Assembly: GCA_032622095.1 (NCBI GenBank)
Contig: CP136068.1
Coordinates: 189,644,613-189,708,612, forward strand
Length of the DNA: 64,000 nucleotides
Reading direction: 5' to 3'
Source of the DNA: Siphonodentalium dalli
Taxonomy: Eukaryota > Mollusca > Scaphopoda > Gadilida > Siphonodentaliidae
Below the pieces are notes generated by a model, which had not been told where the DNA came from, did no database searches, and was given only the letters and a program-made list of their open reading frames with translations. The position numbers and the translations under genes were made by a program. Each line of letters begins with the position of its first letter. Position 1 is the first letter of the stretch. This document shows positions 22,590 to 36,323 of the stretch, in pieces.

Positions 22590-25250
22590 TTAAGAGATGT
22601 GCAAACATGACCCTATGTATTCCCTACTACCTCTGCGTGAAGCTGTGTCATATCTATGCTAAATAAAACTGATTTTACACATTTCTTTGTTCTCGTTCCC
22701 CAGCAATCATGGTTATTTTAACCCCACTGTATCTGAAGATGGTTCATCTACTGGGGATTTTTTTGTGGAAATGTGTCCATGTCGTTGCCAATGATGGGAA
22801 CGTCCCTTCCTAAATAAAAGAACTAATAGTTGGGAATTGATCAGTACCGTCTGCAGTTCAACATAAAAAATTAAGCGTGCCTCGGGGTCATGTCATGCCG
22901 AGATTTTCCATATTTGGGAAAATTCTCAAAATATGTGGAAATTTTGGTAAAATTTGGTAATTAAACTAACAGAATATGCCTTTAATGGGCATGACACGCA
23001 TGTATATAGCGGCACAGACAATACGTGCAAATCATGTTTCAGATGATATGCTTAGTTGACCAAAATTGTCCAGGTTTCTGAATAAATAGTTAGATTTTTA
23101 CACCCCACCCCCCTGCACCAGAAAAGATAGGAATTTCTACACGGTCGACAAGTTGGCAGCTGCATGGTTAAAAATACTCGAGACGTCAAGTTTATGCTGA
23201 TTGTCAGATGTCCACAAATAGATAAAGATATCGATGTGAGGTGATTTCTCTCTTAAAGTGGCACACCAGATACAGAATAACGATAAATAAGTGAAAATCT
23301 CACAGAGGTTATTAGGTGCAAATATTCCCCACTTCCTGAAAAATGGCAATAAAATCCAAATTCTGGTGTAATGTAATGTCTAACTATGTATGCTTCGCAA
23401 ATCAGATCACAATTATGTGATTTTTCACCACGTTTGTCCATCATAGGCCGAAATACGAAAAATTCGATTTTTCTGCTTAAGAGATGTGCAAACATGACCC
23501 TATGTATTCCCTACTACCTCTGCGTGAAGCTGTGTCATATCTATGCTAAATAAAACTGATTTTACACATTTCTTTGTTCTCGTTCCCCAGCAATCATGGT
23601 TATTTTAACCCCACTGTATCTGAAGATGGTTCATCTACTGGGGATTTTTTTGTGGAAATGTGTCCATGTCGTTGCCAATGATGGGAACGTCCCTTCCTAA
23701 ATAAAAGAACTAATAGTTGGGAATTGATCAGTACCGTCTGCAGTTCAACATAAAAAATTAAGCGTGCCTCGGGGTCATGTCATGCCGAGATTTTCCATAT
23801 TTGGGAAAATTCTCAAAATATGTGGAAATTTTGGTAAAATTTGGTAATTAAACTAACAGAATATGCCTTTAATGGGCATGACACGCATGTATATAGCGGC
23901 ACAGACAATACGTGCAAATCATGTTTCAGATGATATGCTTAGTTGACCAAAATTGTCCAGGTTTCTGAATAAATAGTTAGATTTTTACACCCCACCCCCC
24001 TGCACCAGAAAAGATAGGAATTTCTACACGGTCGACAAGTTGGCAGCTGCATGGTTAAAAATACTCGAGACGTCAAGTTTATGCTGATTGTCAGATGTCC
24101 ACAAATAGATAAAGATATCGATGTGAGGTGATTTCTCTCTTAAAGTGGCACACCAGATACAGAATAACGATAAATAAGTGAAAATCTCACAGAGGTTATT
24201 AGGTGCAAATATTCCCCACTTCCTGAAAAATGGCAATAAAATCCAAATTCTGGTGTAATGTAATGTCTAACTATGTATGCTTCGCAAATCAGATCACAAT
24301 TATGTGATTTTTCACCACGTTTGTCCATCATAGGCCGAAATACGAAAAATTCGATTTTTCTGCTTAAGAGATGTGCAAACATGACCCTATGTATTCCCTA
24401 CTACCTCTGCGTGAAGCTGTGTCATATCTATGCTAAATAAAACTGATTTTACACATTTCTTTGTTCTCGTTCCCCAGCAATCATGGTTATTTTAACCCCA
24501 CTGTATCTGAAGATGGTTCATCTACTGGGGATTTTTTTGTGGAAATGTGTCCATGTCGTTGCCAATGATGGGAACGTCCCTTCCTAAATAAAAGAACTAA
24601 TAGTTGGGAATTGATCAGTACCGTCTGCAGTTCAACATAAAAAATTAAGCGTGCCTCGGGGTCATGTCATGCCGAGATTTTCCATATTTGGGAAAATTCT
24701 CAAAATATGTGGAAATTTTGGTAAAATTTGGTAATTAAACTAACAGAATATGCCTTTAATGGGCATGACACGCATGTATATAGCGGCACAGACAATACGT
24801 GCAAATCATGTTTCAGATGATATGCTTAGTTGACCAAAATTGTCCAGGTTTCTGAATAAATAGTTAGATTTTTACACCCCACCCCCCTGCACCAGAAAAG
24901 ATAGGAATTTCTACACGGTCGACAAGTTGGCAGCTGCATGGTTAAAAATACTCGAGACGTCAAGTTTATGCTGATTGTCAGATGTCCACAAATAGATAAA
25001 GATATCGATGTGAGGTGATTTCTCTCTTAAAGTGGCACACCAGATACAGAATAACGATAAATAAGTGAAAATCTCACAGAGGTTATTAGGTGCAAATATT
25101 CCCCACTTCCTGAAAAATGGCAATAAAATCCAAATTCTGGTGTAATGTAATGTCTAACTATGTATGCTTCGCAAATCAGATCACAATTATGTGATTTTTC
25201 ACCACGTTTGTCCATCATAGGCCGAAATACGAAAAATTCGATTTTTCTGC
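22590..25250 (+). repeat. B units 2, 3 and 4
   Basis: Three 887-bp units in direct tandem (22590-23476, 23477-24363, 24364-25250) joined at CTGCTTAAGAG. They are near-identical and represent the A-free state of the B-B junction. Confidence 0.88.
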
Positions 25251-25254
25251 TTTA

Positions 25255-25704
25255 GGTTAGAAGGAACTAAATGTTTTCCATAGGCCACAGTGTTAACGTT
25301 TGACCACGCCCACGCTAAATTTTCGAGTTCCGAAGTGCACGATGCATGCGTTCGTAAAGACCAACCCTTTCGGCATCTGTTCGCACATAGGAGTACCTTT
25401 CGAGCCACGCCTTTTTCGAAAACCAGCATATGTTTTCCACACTACCCCACTTTTTGCACAGAATTTGACAGTCTGACAAAAGCCAATACACAGCCTCAAT
25501 ATCCCGCCATTGTTTGGACACGAACGCATTTCAGACTAGGAAACGCCCACGTTTTTACATGCTATGGGTATTATATTTCTTGAATTTGTAAACTTATTTG
25601 ACATATTATACGCCAATCGCGCGCCAGAATTTTTTTAACTCGTATTCGAGATACCCTGTAAAAACGAAAGGGACGTAATTCTACTTATTTAGTTCCTTCT
25701 AACC
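25255..25704 (+). mobile_element. TIR element A3
   Basis: First of six A copies (A3-A8) that carry TTTTTTTAACTCG instead of TTTTTTAAACTCG and are followed by a B with the 8-bp deletion. Confidence 0.88.
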
Positions 25705-28357
25705 TTAAGAGATGTGCAAACATGACCCTATGTATTCCCTACTACCTCTGCGTGAAGCTGTGTCATATCTATGCTAAATAAAACTGATTTTACACATTTC
25801 TTTGTTCTCGTTCCCCAGCAATCATGGTTATTTTAACCTCTGAAGATGGTTCATCTACTGGGGATTTTTTTGTGGAAATGTGTCCATGTCGTTGCCAATG
25901 ATGGGAACGTCCCTTCCTAAATAAAAGAACTAATAGTTGGGAATTGATCAGTACCGTCTGCAGTTCAACATAAAAAATTAAGCGTGCCTCGGGGTCATGT
26001 CATGCCGAGATTTTCCATATTTGGGAAAATTCTCAAAATATGTGGAAATTTTGGTAAAATTTGGTAATTAAACTAACAGAATATGCCTTTAATGGGCATG
26101 ACACGCATGTATATAGCGGCACAGACAATACGTGCAAATCATGTTTCAGATGATATGCTTAGTTGACCAAAATTGTCCAGGTTTCTGAATAAATAGTTAG
26201 ATTTTTACACCCCACCCCCCTGCACCAGAAAAGATAGGAATTTCTACACGGTCGACAAGTTGGCAGCTGCATGGTTAAAAATACTCGAGACGTCAAGTTT
26301 ATGCTGATTGTCAGATGTCCACAAATAGATAAAGATATCGATGTGAGGTGATTTCTCTCTTAAAGTGGCACACCAGATACAGAATAACGATAAATAAGTG
26401 AAAATCTCACAGAGGTTATTAGGTGCAAATATTCCCCACTTCCTGAAAAATGGCAATAAAATCCAAATTCTGGTGTAATGTAATGTCTAACTATGTATGC
26501 TTCGCAAATCAGATCACAATTATGTGATTTTTCACCACGTTTGTCCATCATAGGCCGAAATACGAAAAATTCGATTTTTCTGCTTAAGAGATGTGCAAAC
26601 ATGACCCTATGTATTCCCTACTACCTCTGCGTGAAGCTGTGTCATATCTATGCTAAATAAAACTGATTTTACACATTTCTTTGTTCTCGTTCCCCAGCAA
26701 TCATGGTTATTTTAACCCCACTGTATCTGAAGATGGTTCATCTACTGGGGATTTTTTTGTGGAAATGTGTCCATGTCGTTGCCAATGATGGGAACGTCCC
26801 TTCCTAAATAAAAGAACTAATAGTTGGGAATTGATCAGTACCGTCTGCAGTTCAACATAAAAAATTAAGCGTGCCTCGGGGTCATGTCATGCCGAGATTT
26901 TCCATATTTGGGAAAATTCTCAAAATATGTGGAAATTTTGGTAAAATTTGGTAATTAAACTAACAGAATATGCCTTTAATGGGCATGACACGCATGTATA
27001 TAGCGGCACAGACAATACGTGCAAATCATGTTTCAGATGATATGCTTAGTTGACCAAAATTGTCCAGGTTTCTGAATAAATAGTTAGATTTTTACACCCC
27101 ACCCCCCTGCACCAGAAAAGATAGGAATTTCTACACGGTCGACAAGTTGGCAGCTGCATGGTTAAAAATACTCGAGACGTCAAGTTTATGCTGATTGTCA
27201 GATGTCCACAAATAGATAAAGATATCGATGTGAGGTGATTTCTCTCTTAAAGTGGCACACCAGATACAGAATAACGATAAATAAGTGAAAATCTCACAGA
27301 GGTTATTAGGTGCAAATATTCCCCACTTCCTGAAAAATGGCAATAAAATCCAAATTCTGGTGTAATGTAATGTCTAACTATGTATGCTTCGCAAATCAGA
27401 TCACAATTATGTGATTTTTCACCACGTTTGTCCATCATAGGCCGAAATACGAAAAATTCGATTTTTCTGCTTAAGAGATGTGCAAACATGACCCTATGTA
27501 TTCCCTACTACCTCTGCGTGAAGCTGTGTCATATCTATGCTAAATAAAACTGATTTTACACATTTCTTTGTTCTCGTTCCCCAGCAATCATGGTTATTTT
27601 AACCCCACTGTATCTGAAGATGGTTCATCTACTGGGGATTTTTTTGTGGAAATGTGTCCATGTCGTTGCCAATGATGGGAACGTCCCTTCCTAAATAAAA
27701 GAACTAATAGTTGGGAATTGATCAGTACCGTCTGCAGTTCAACATAAAAAATTAAGCGTGCCTCGGGGTCATGTCATGCCGAGATTTTCCATATTTGGGA
27801 AAATTCTCAAAATATGTGGAAATTTTGGTAAAATTTGGTAATTAAACTAACAGAATATGCCTTTAATGGGCATGACACGCATGTATATAGCGGCACAGAC
27901 AATACGTGCAAATCATGTTTCAGATGATATGCTTAGTTGACCAAAATTGTCCAGGTTTCTGAATAAATAGTTAGATTTTTACACCCCACCCCCCTGCACC
28001 AGAAAAGATAGGAATTTCTACACGGTCGACAAGTTGGCAGCTGCATGGTTAAAAATACTCGAGACGTCAAGTTTATGCTGATTGTCAGATGTCCACAAAT
28101 AGATAAAGATATCGATGTGAGGTGATTTCTCTCTTAAAGTGGCACACCAGATACAGAATAACGATAAATAAGTGAAAATCTCACAGAGGTTATTAGGTGC
28201 AAATATTCCCCACTTCCTGAAAAATGGCAATAAAATCCAAATTCTGGTGTAATGTAATGTCTAACTATGTATGCTTCGCAAATCAGATCACAATTATGTG
28301 ATTTTTCACCACGTTTGTCCATCATAGGCCGAAATACGAAAAATTCGATTTTTCTGC
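25705..28357 (+). repeat. B units 5 (8-bp deletion), 6 and 7
   Basis: B5 (25705-26583) is 879 bp, lacking CCACTGTA. B6 (26584-27470) and B7 (27471-28357) are full length. TTTA at 28358-28361 precedes A4. Confidence 0.85.
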
Positions 28358-28361
28358 TTTA

Positions 28362-31300
28362 GGTTAGAAGGAACTAAATGTTTTCCATAGGCCACAGTGT
28401 TAACGTTTGACCACGCCCACGCTAAATTTTCGAGTTCCGAAGTGCACGATGCATGCGTTCGTAAAGACCAACCCTTTCGGCATCTGTTCGCACATAGGAG
28501 TACCTTTCGAGCCACGCCTTTTTCGAAAACCAGCATATGTTTTCCACACTACCCCACTTTTTGCACAGAATTTGACAGTCTGACAAAAGCCAATACACAG
28601 CCTCAATATCCCGCCATTGTTTGGACACGAACGCATTTCAGACTAGGAAACGCCCACGTTTTTACATGCTATGGGTATTATATTTCTTGAATTTGTAAAC
28701 TTATTTGACATATTATACGCCAATCGCGCGCCAGAATTTTTTTAACTCGTATTCGAGATACCCTGTAAAAACGAAAGGGACGTAATTCTACTTATTTAGT
28801 TCCTTCTAACCTTAAGAGATGTGCAAACATGACCCTATGTATTCCCTACTACCTCTGCGTGAAGCTGTGTCATATCTATGCTAAATAAAACTGATTTTAC
28901 ACATTTCTTTGTTCTCGTTCCCCAGCAATCATGGTTATTTTAACCTCTGAAGATGGTTCATCTACTGGGGATTTTTTTGTGGAAATGTGTCCATGTCGTT
29001 GCCAATGATGGGAACGTCCCTTCCTAAATAAAAGAACTAATAGTTGGGAATTGATCAGTACCGTCTGCAGTTCAACATAAAAAATTAAGCGTGCCTCGGG
29101 GTCATGTCATGCCGAGATTTTCCATATTTGGGAAAATTCTCAAAATATGTGGAAATTTTGGTAAAATTTGGTAATTAAACTAACAGAATATGCCTTTAAT
29201 GGGCATGACACGCATGTATATAGCGGCACAGACAATACGTGCAAATCATGTTTCAGATGATATGCTTAGTTGACCAAAATTGTCCAGGTTTCTGAATAAA
29301 TAGTTAGATTTTTACACCCCACCCCCCTGCACCAGAAAAGATAGGAATTTCTACACGGTCGACAAGTTGGCAGCTGCATGGTTAAAAATACTCGAGACGT
29401 CAAGTTTATGCTGATTGTCAGATGTCCACAAATAGATAAAGATATCGATGTGAGGTGATTTCTCTCTTAAAGTGGCACACCAGATACAGAATAACGATAA
29501 ATAAGTGAAAATCTCACAGAGGTTATTAGGTGCAAATATTCCCCACTTCCTGAAAAATGGCAATAAAATCCAAATTCTGGTGTAATGTAATGTCTAACTA
29601 TGTATGCTTCGCAAATCAGATCACAATTATGTGATTTTTCACCACGTTTGTCCATCATAGGCCGAAATACGAAAAATTCGATTTTTCTGCTTTAGGTTAG
29701 AAGGAACTAAATGTTTTCCATAGGCCACAGTGTTAACGTTTGACCACGCCCACGCTAAATTTTCGAGTTCCGAAGTGCACGATGCATGCGTTCGTAAAGA
29801 CCAACCCTTTCGGCATCTGTTCGCACATAGGAGTACCTTTCGAGCCACGCCTTTTTCGAAAACCAGCATATGTTTTCCACACTACCCCACTTTTTGCACA
29901 GAATTTGACAGTCTGACAAAAGCCAATACACAGCCTCAATATCCCGCCATTGTTTGGACACGAACGCATTTCAGACTAGGAAACGCCCACGTTTTTACAT
30001 GCTATGGGTATTATATTTCTTGAATTTGTAAACTTATTTGACATATTATACGCCAATCGCGCGCCAGAATTTTTTTAACTCGTATTCGAGATACCCTGTA
30101 AAAACGAAAGGGACGTAATTCTACTTATTTAGTTCCTTCTAACCTTAAGAGATGTGCAAACATGACCCTATGTATTCCCTACTACCTCTGCGTGAAGCTG
30201 TGTCATATCTATGCTAAATAAAACTGATTTTACACATTTCTTTGTTCTCGTTCCCCAGCAATCATGGTTATTTTAACCTCTGAAGATGGTTCATCTACTG
30301 GGGATTTTTTTGTGGAAATGTGTCCATGTCGTTGCCAATGATGGGAACGTCCCTTCCTAAATAAAAGAACTAATAGTTGGGAATTGATCAGTACCGTCTG
30401 CAGTTCAACATAAAAAATTAAGCGTGCCTCGGGGTCATGTCATGCCGAGATTTTCCATATTTGGGAAAATTCTCAAAATATGTGGAAATTTTGGTAAAAT
30501 TTGGTAATTAAACTAACAGAATATGCCTTTAATGGGCATGACACGCATGTATATAGCGGCACAGACAATACGTGCAAATCATGTTTCAGATGATATGCTT
30601 AGTTGACCAAAATTGTCCAGGTTTCTGAATAAATAGTTAGATTTTTACACCCCACCCCCCTGCACCAGAAAAGATAGGAATTTCTACACGGTCGACAAGT
30701 TGGCAGCTGCATGGTTAAAAATACTCGAGACGTCAAGTTTATGCTGATTGTCAGATGTCCACAAATAGATAAAGATATCGATGTGAGGTGATTTCTCTCT
30801 TAAAGTGGCACACCAGATACAGAATAACGATAAATAAGTGAAAATCTCACAGAGGTTATTAGGTGCAAATATTCCCCACTTCCTGAAAAATGGCAATAAA
30901 ATCCAAATTCTGGTGTAATGTAATGTCTAACTATGTATGCTTCGCAAATCAGATCACAATTATGTGATTTTTCACCACGTTTGTCCATCATAGGCCGAAA
31001 TACGAAAAATTCGATTTTTCTGCTTTAGGTTAGAAGGAACTAAATGTTTTCCATAGGCCACAGTGTTAACGTTTGACCACGCCCACGCTAAATTTTCGAG
31101 TTCCGAAGTGCACGATGCATGCGTTCGTAAAGACCAACCCTTTCGGCATCTGTTCGCACATAGGAGTACCTTTCGAGCCACGCCTTTTTCGAAAACCAGC
31201 ATATGTTTTCCACACTACCCCACTTTTTGCACAGAATTTGACAGTCTGACAAAAGCCAATACACAGCCTCAATATCCCGCCATTGTTTGGACACGAACGC

Positions 31301-34143
31301 ATTTCAGACTAGGAAACGCCCACGTTTTTACATGCTATGGGTGTTATATTTCTTGAATTTGTAAACTTATTTGACATATTATACGCCAATCGCGCGCCAG
31401 AATTTTTTTAACTCGTATTCGAGATACCCTGTAAAAACGAAAGGGACGTAATTCTACTTATTTAGTTCCTTCTAACCTTAAGAGATGTGCAAACATGACC
31501 CTATGTATTCCCTACTACCTCTGCGTGAAGCTGTGTCATATCTATGCTAAATAAAACTGATTTTACACATTTCTTTGTTCTCGTTCCCCAGCAATCATGG
31601 TTATTTTAACCTCTGAAGATGGTTCATCTACTGGGGATTTTTTTGTGGAAATGTGTCCATGTCGTTGCCAATGATGGGAACGTCCCTTCCTAAATAAAAG
31701 AACTAATAGTTGGGAATTGATCAGTACCGTCTGCAGTTCAACATAAAAAATTAAGCGTGCCTCGGGGTCATGTCATGCCGAGATTTTCCATATTTGGGAA
31801 AATTCTCAAAATATGTGGAAATTTTGGTAAAATTTGGTAATTAAACTAACAGAATATGCCTTTAATGGGCATGACACGCATGTATATAGCGGCACAGACA
31901 ATACGTGCAAATCATGTTTCAGATGATATGCTTAGTTGACCAAAATTGTCCAGGTTTCTGAATAAATAGTTAGATTTTTACACCCCACCCCCCTGCACCA
32001 GAAAAGATAGGAATTTCTACACGGTCGACAAGTTGGCAGCTGCATGGTTAAAAATACTCGAGACGTCAAGTTTATGCTGATTGTCAGATGTCCACAAATA
32101 GATAAAGATATCGATGTGAGGTGATTTCTCTCTTAAAGTGGCACACCAGATACAGAATAACGATAAATAAGTGAAAATCTCACAGAGGTTATTAGGTGCA
32201 AATATTCCCCACTTCCTGAAAAATGGCAATAAAATCCAAATTCTGGTGTAATGTAATGTCTAACTATGTATGCTTCGCAAATCAGATCACAATTATGTGA
32301 TTTTTCACCACGTTTGTCCATCATAGGCCGAAATACGAAAAATTCGATTTTTCTGCTTTAGGTTAGAAGGAACTAAATGTTTTCCATAGGCCACAGTGTT
32401 AACGTTTGACCACGCCCACGCTAAATTTTCGAGTTCCGAAGTGCACGATGCATGCGTTCGTAAAGACCAACCCTTTCGGCATCTGTTCGCACATAGGAGT
32501 ACCTTTCGAGCCACGCCTTTTTCGAAAACCAGCATATGTTTTCCACACTACCCCACTTTTTGCACAGAATTTGACAGTCTGACAAAAGCCAATACACAGC
32601 CTCAATATCCCGCCATTGTTTGGACACGAACGCATTTCAGACTAGGAAACGCCCACGTTTTTACATGCTATGGGTGTTATATTTCTTGAATTTGTAAACT
32701 TATTTGACATATTATACGCCAATCGCGCGCCAGAATTTTTTTAACTCGTATTCGAGATACCCTGTAAAAACGAAAGGGACGTAATTCTACTTATTTAGTT
32801 CCTTCTAACCTTAAGAGATGTGCAAACATGACCCTATGTATTCCCTACTACCTCTGCGTGAAGCTGTGTCATATCTATGCTAAATAAAACTGATTTTACA
32901 CATTTCTTTGTTCTCGTTCCCCAGCAATCATGGTTATTTTAACCTCTGAAGATGGTTCATCTACTGGGGATTTTTTTGTGGAAATGTGTCCATGTCGTTG
33001 CCAATGATGGGAACGTCCCTTCCTAAATAAAAGAACTAATAGTTGGGAATTGATCAGTACCGTCTGCAGTTCAACATAAAAAATTAAGCGTGCCTCGGGG
33101 TCATGTCATGCCGAGATTTTCCATATTTGGGAAAATTCTCAAAATATGTGGAAATTTTGGTAAAATTTGGTAATTAAACTAACAGAATATGCCTTTAATG
33201 GGCATGACACGCATGTATATAGCGGCACAGACAATACGTGCAAATCATGTTTCAGATGATATGCTTAGTTGACCAAAATTGTCCAGGTTTCTGAATAAAT
33301 AGTTAGATTTTTACACCCCACCCCCCTGCACCAGAAAAGATAGGAATTTCTACACGGTCGACAAGTTGGCAGCTGCATGGTTAAAAATACTCGAGACGTC
33401 AAGTTTATGCTGATTGTCAGATGTCCACAAATAGATAAAGATATCGATGTGAGGTGATTTCTCTCTTAAAGTGGCACACCAGATACAGAATAACGATAAA
33501 TAAGTGAAAATCTCACAGAGGTTATTAGGTGCAAATATTCCCCACTTCCTGAAAAATGGCAATAAAATCCAAATTCTGGTGTAATGTAATGTCTAACTAT
33601 GTATGCTTCGCAAATCAGATCACAATTATGTGATTTTTCACCACGTTTGTCCATCATAGGCCGAAATACGAAAAATTCGATTTTTCTGCTTTAGGTTAGA
33701 AGGAACTAAATGTTTTCCATAGGCCACAGTGTTAACGTTTGACCACGCCCACGCTAAATTTTCGAGTTCCGAAGTGCACGATGCATGCGTTCGTAAAGAC
33801 CAACCCTTTCGGCATCTGTTCGCACATAGGAGTACCTTTCGAGCCACGCCTTTTTCGAAAACCAGCATATGTTTTCCACACTACCCCACTTTTTGCACAG
33901 AATTTGACAGTCTGACAAAAGCCAATACACAGCCTCAATATCCCGCCATTGTTTGGACACGAACGCATTTCAGACTAGGAAACGCCCACGTTTTTACATG
34001 CTATGGGTATTATATTTCTTGAATTTGTAAACTTATTTGACATATTATACGCCAATCGCGCGCCAGAATTTTTTTAACTCGTATTCGAGATACCCTGTAA
34101 AAACGAAAGGGACGTAATTCTACTTATTTAGTTCCTTCTAACC
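28362..34143 (+). repeat. Recent 1333-bp A-B repeats (A4-B8 to A7-B11, plus A8)
   Basis: A copies at 28362-28811, 29695-30144, 31028-31477, 32361-32810 and 33694-34143 alternate with 879-bp B copies lacking the 8 bp. All share the TTTTTTTAACTCG variant. A6 and A7 additionally share GGGTGTTATA for GGGTATTATA. Identical linked variants show that A plus shortened B was copied as one 1333-bp unit. Confidence 0.88.
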
Positions 34144-35865
34144 TTAAGAGATGTGCAAACATGACCCTATGTATTCCCTACTACCTCTGCGTGAAGCTGT
34201 GTCATATCTATGCTAAATAAAACTGATTTTACACATTTCTTTGTTCTCGTTCCCCAGCAATCATGGTTATTTTAACCTCTGAAGATGGTTCATCTACTGG
34301 GGATTTTTTTGTGGAAATGTGTCCATGTCGTTGCCAATGATGGGAACGTCCCTTCCTAAATAAAAGAACTAATAGTTGGGAATTGATCAGTACCGTCTGC
34401 AGTTCAACATAAAAAATTAAGCGTGCCTCGGGGTCATGTCATGCCGAGATTTTCCATATTTGGGAAAATTCTCAAAATATGTGGAAATTTTGGTAAAATT
34501 TGGTAATTAAACTAACAGAATATGCCTTTAATGGGCATGACACGCATGTATATAGCGGCACAGACAATACGTGCAAATCATGTTTCAGATGATATGCTTA
34601 GTTGACCAAAATTGTCCAGGTTTCTGAATAAATAGTTAGATTTTTACACCCCACCCCCCTGCACCAGAAAAGATAGGAATTTCTACACGGTCGACAAGTT
34701 GGCAGCTGCATGGTTAAAAATACTCGAGACGTCAAGTTTATGCTGATTGTCAGATGTCCACAAATAGATAAAGATATCGATGTGAGGTGATTTCTCTCTT
34801 AAAGTGGCACACCAGATACAGAATAACGATATACTTCCTGAAAAATGGCAATAAAATCCAAATTCTGGTGTAATGTAATGTCTAACTATGTATGCTTCGC
34901 AAATCAGATCACAATTATGTGATTTTTCACCACGTTTGTCCATCATAGGCCGAAATACGAAAAATTCGATTTTTCTGCTTAAGAGATGTGCAAACATGAC
35001 CCTATGTATTCCCTACTACCTCTGCGTGAAGCTGTGTCATATCTATGCTAAATAAAACTGATTTTACACATTTCTTTGTTCTCGTTCCCCAGCAATCATG
35101 GTTATTTTAACCCCACTGTATCTGAAGATGGTTCATCTACTGGGGATTTTTTTGTGGAAATGTGTCCATGTCGTTGCCAATGATGGGAACGTCCCTTCCT
35201 AAATAAAAGAACTAATAGTTGGGAATTGATCAGTACCGTCTGCAGTTCAACATAAAAAATTAAGCGTGCCTCGGGGTCATGTCATGCCGAGATTTTCCAT
35301 ATTTGGGAAAATTCTCAAAATATGTGGAAATTTTGGTAAAATTTGGTAATTAAACTAACAGAATATGCCTTTAATGGGCATGACACGCATGTATATAGCG
35401 GCACAGACAATACGTGCAAATCATGTTTCAGATGATATGCTTAGTTGACCAAAATTGTCCAGGTTTCTGAATAAATAGTTAGATTTTTACACCCCACCCC
35501 CCTGCACCAGAAAAGATAGGAATTTCTACACGGTCGACAAGTTGGCAGCTGCATGGTTAAAAATACTCGAGACGTCAAGTTTATGCTGATTGTCAGATGT
35601 CCACAAATAGATAAAGATATCGATGTGAGGTGATTTCTCTCTTAAAGTGGCACACCAGATACAGAATAACGATAAATAAGTGAAAATCTCACAGAGGTTA
35701 TTAGGTGCAAATATTCCCCACTTCCTGAAAAATGGCAATAAAATCCAAATTCTGGTGTAATGTAATGTCTAACTATGTATGCTTCGCAAATCAGATCACA
35801 ATTATGTGATTTTTCACCACGTTTGTCCATCATAGGCCGAAATACGAAAAATTCGATTTTTCTGC
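34144..35865 (+). repeat. B units 12 (44-bp deletion) and 13
   Basis: B12 (34144-34978) has the 8-bp deletion plus a unique 44-bp deletion near 34830, where AATAACGAT jumps to ACTTCCTG. B13 (34979-35865) is full length. Confidence 0.85.
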
Positions 35866-35869
35866 TTTA

Positions 35870-36319
35870 GGTTAGAAGGAACTAAATGTTTTCCATAGGC
35901 CACAGTGTTAACGTTTGACCACGCCCACGCTAAATTTTCGAGTTCCGAAGTGCACGATGCATGCGTTCGTAAAGACCAACCCTTTCGGCATCTGTTCGCA
36001 CATAGGAGTACCTTTCGAGCCACGCCTTTTTCGAAAACCAGCATATGTTTTCCACACTACCCCACTTTTTGCACAGAATTTGACAGTCTGACAAAAGCCA
36101 ATACACAGCCTCAATATCCCGCCATTGTTTGGACACGAACGCATTTCAGACTAGGAAACGCCCACGTTTTTACATGCTATGGGTATTATATTTCTTGAAT
36201 TTGTAAACTTATTTGACATATTATACGCCAATCGCGCGCCAGAATTTTTTAAACTCGTATTCGAGATACCCTGTAAAAACGAAAGGGACGTAATTCTACT
36301 TATTTAGTTCCTTCTAACC
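35870..36319 (+). mobile_element. TIR element A9 (right edge of array)
   Basis: 450 bp with intact TIRs. It carries the TTTTTTAAACTCG variant of A1 and A2, not that of its neighbour A8. It is followed by TGAA (36320-36323) and unique DNA, mirroring the left flank of A1. Confidence 0.88.
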
Positions 36320-36323
36320 TGAA

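Larger units (their letters stand above)
20794..36323 (+). repeat. 15.5-kb higher-order A/B tandem array
   Basis: Nine copies of a 450-bp TIR element (A) and thirteen copies of an 887-bp unit (B) in the order A B A BBB A BBB A B A B A B A B A BB A. The array starts and ends exactly at A termini, and TGAA flanks it on both sides. Where two B units meet directly the junction is CTGC-TTAA-GAG; where A is present it reads CTGC-TTTA-A-TTAA-GAG, so each A adds 454 bp (450 plus a 4-bp duplication with one mismatch). B copies following A3 to A8 lack 8 bp (CCACTGTA), and B12 lacks another 44 bp. No coding sequence is credible. Confidence 0.9.

Noticed and set aside
20833-36198. Repeated open frames of 63-97 codons on both strands in the A/B array (e.g. 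MLTFDHAHAKF..., MPFFRKWGIF..., MRSCPNNGG...)
   Set aside because: They recur only because the DNA is repeated, overlap each other on opposite strands, and show no domain, codon pattern or start context suggesting a gene.
20798-36319. LTR-retrotransposon tandem (A as LTR, B as interior)
   Set aside because: B-B junctions without A exist at precisely the A insertion site, A has 18-bp inverted termini, and B has no coding capacity.
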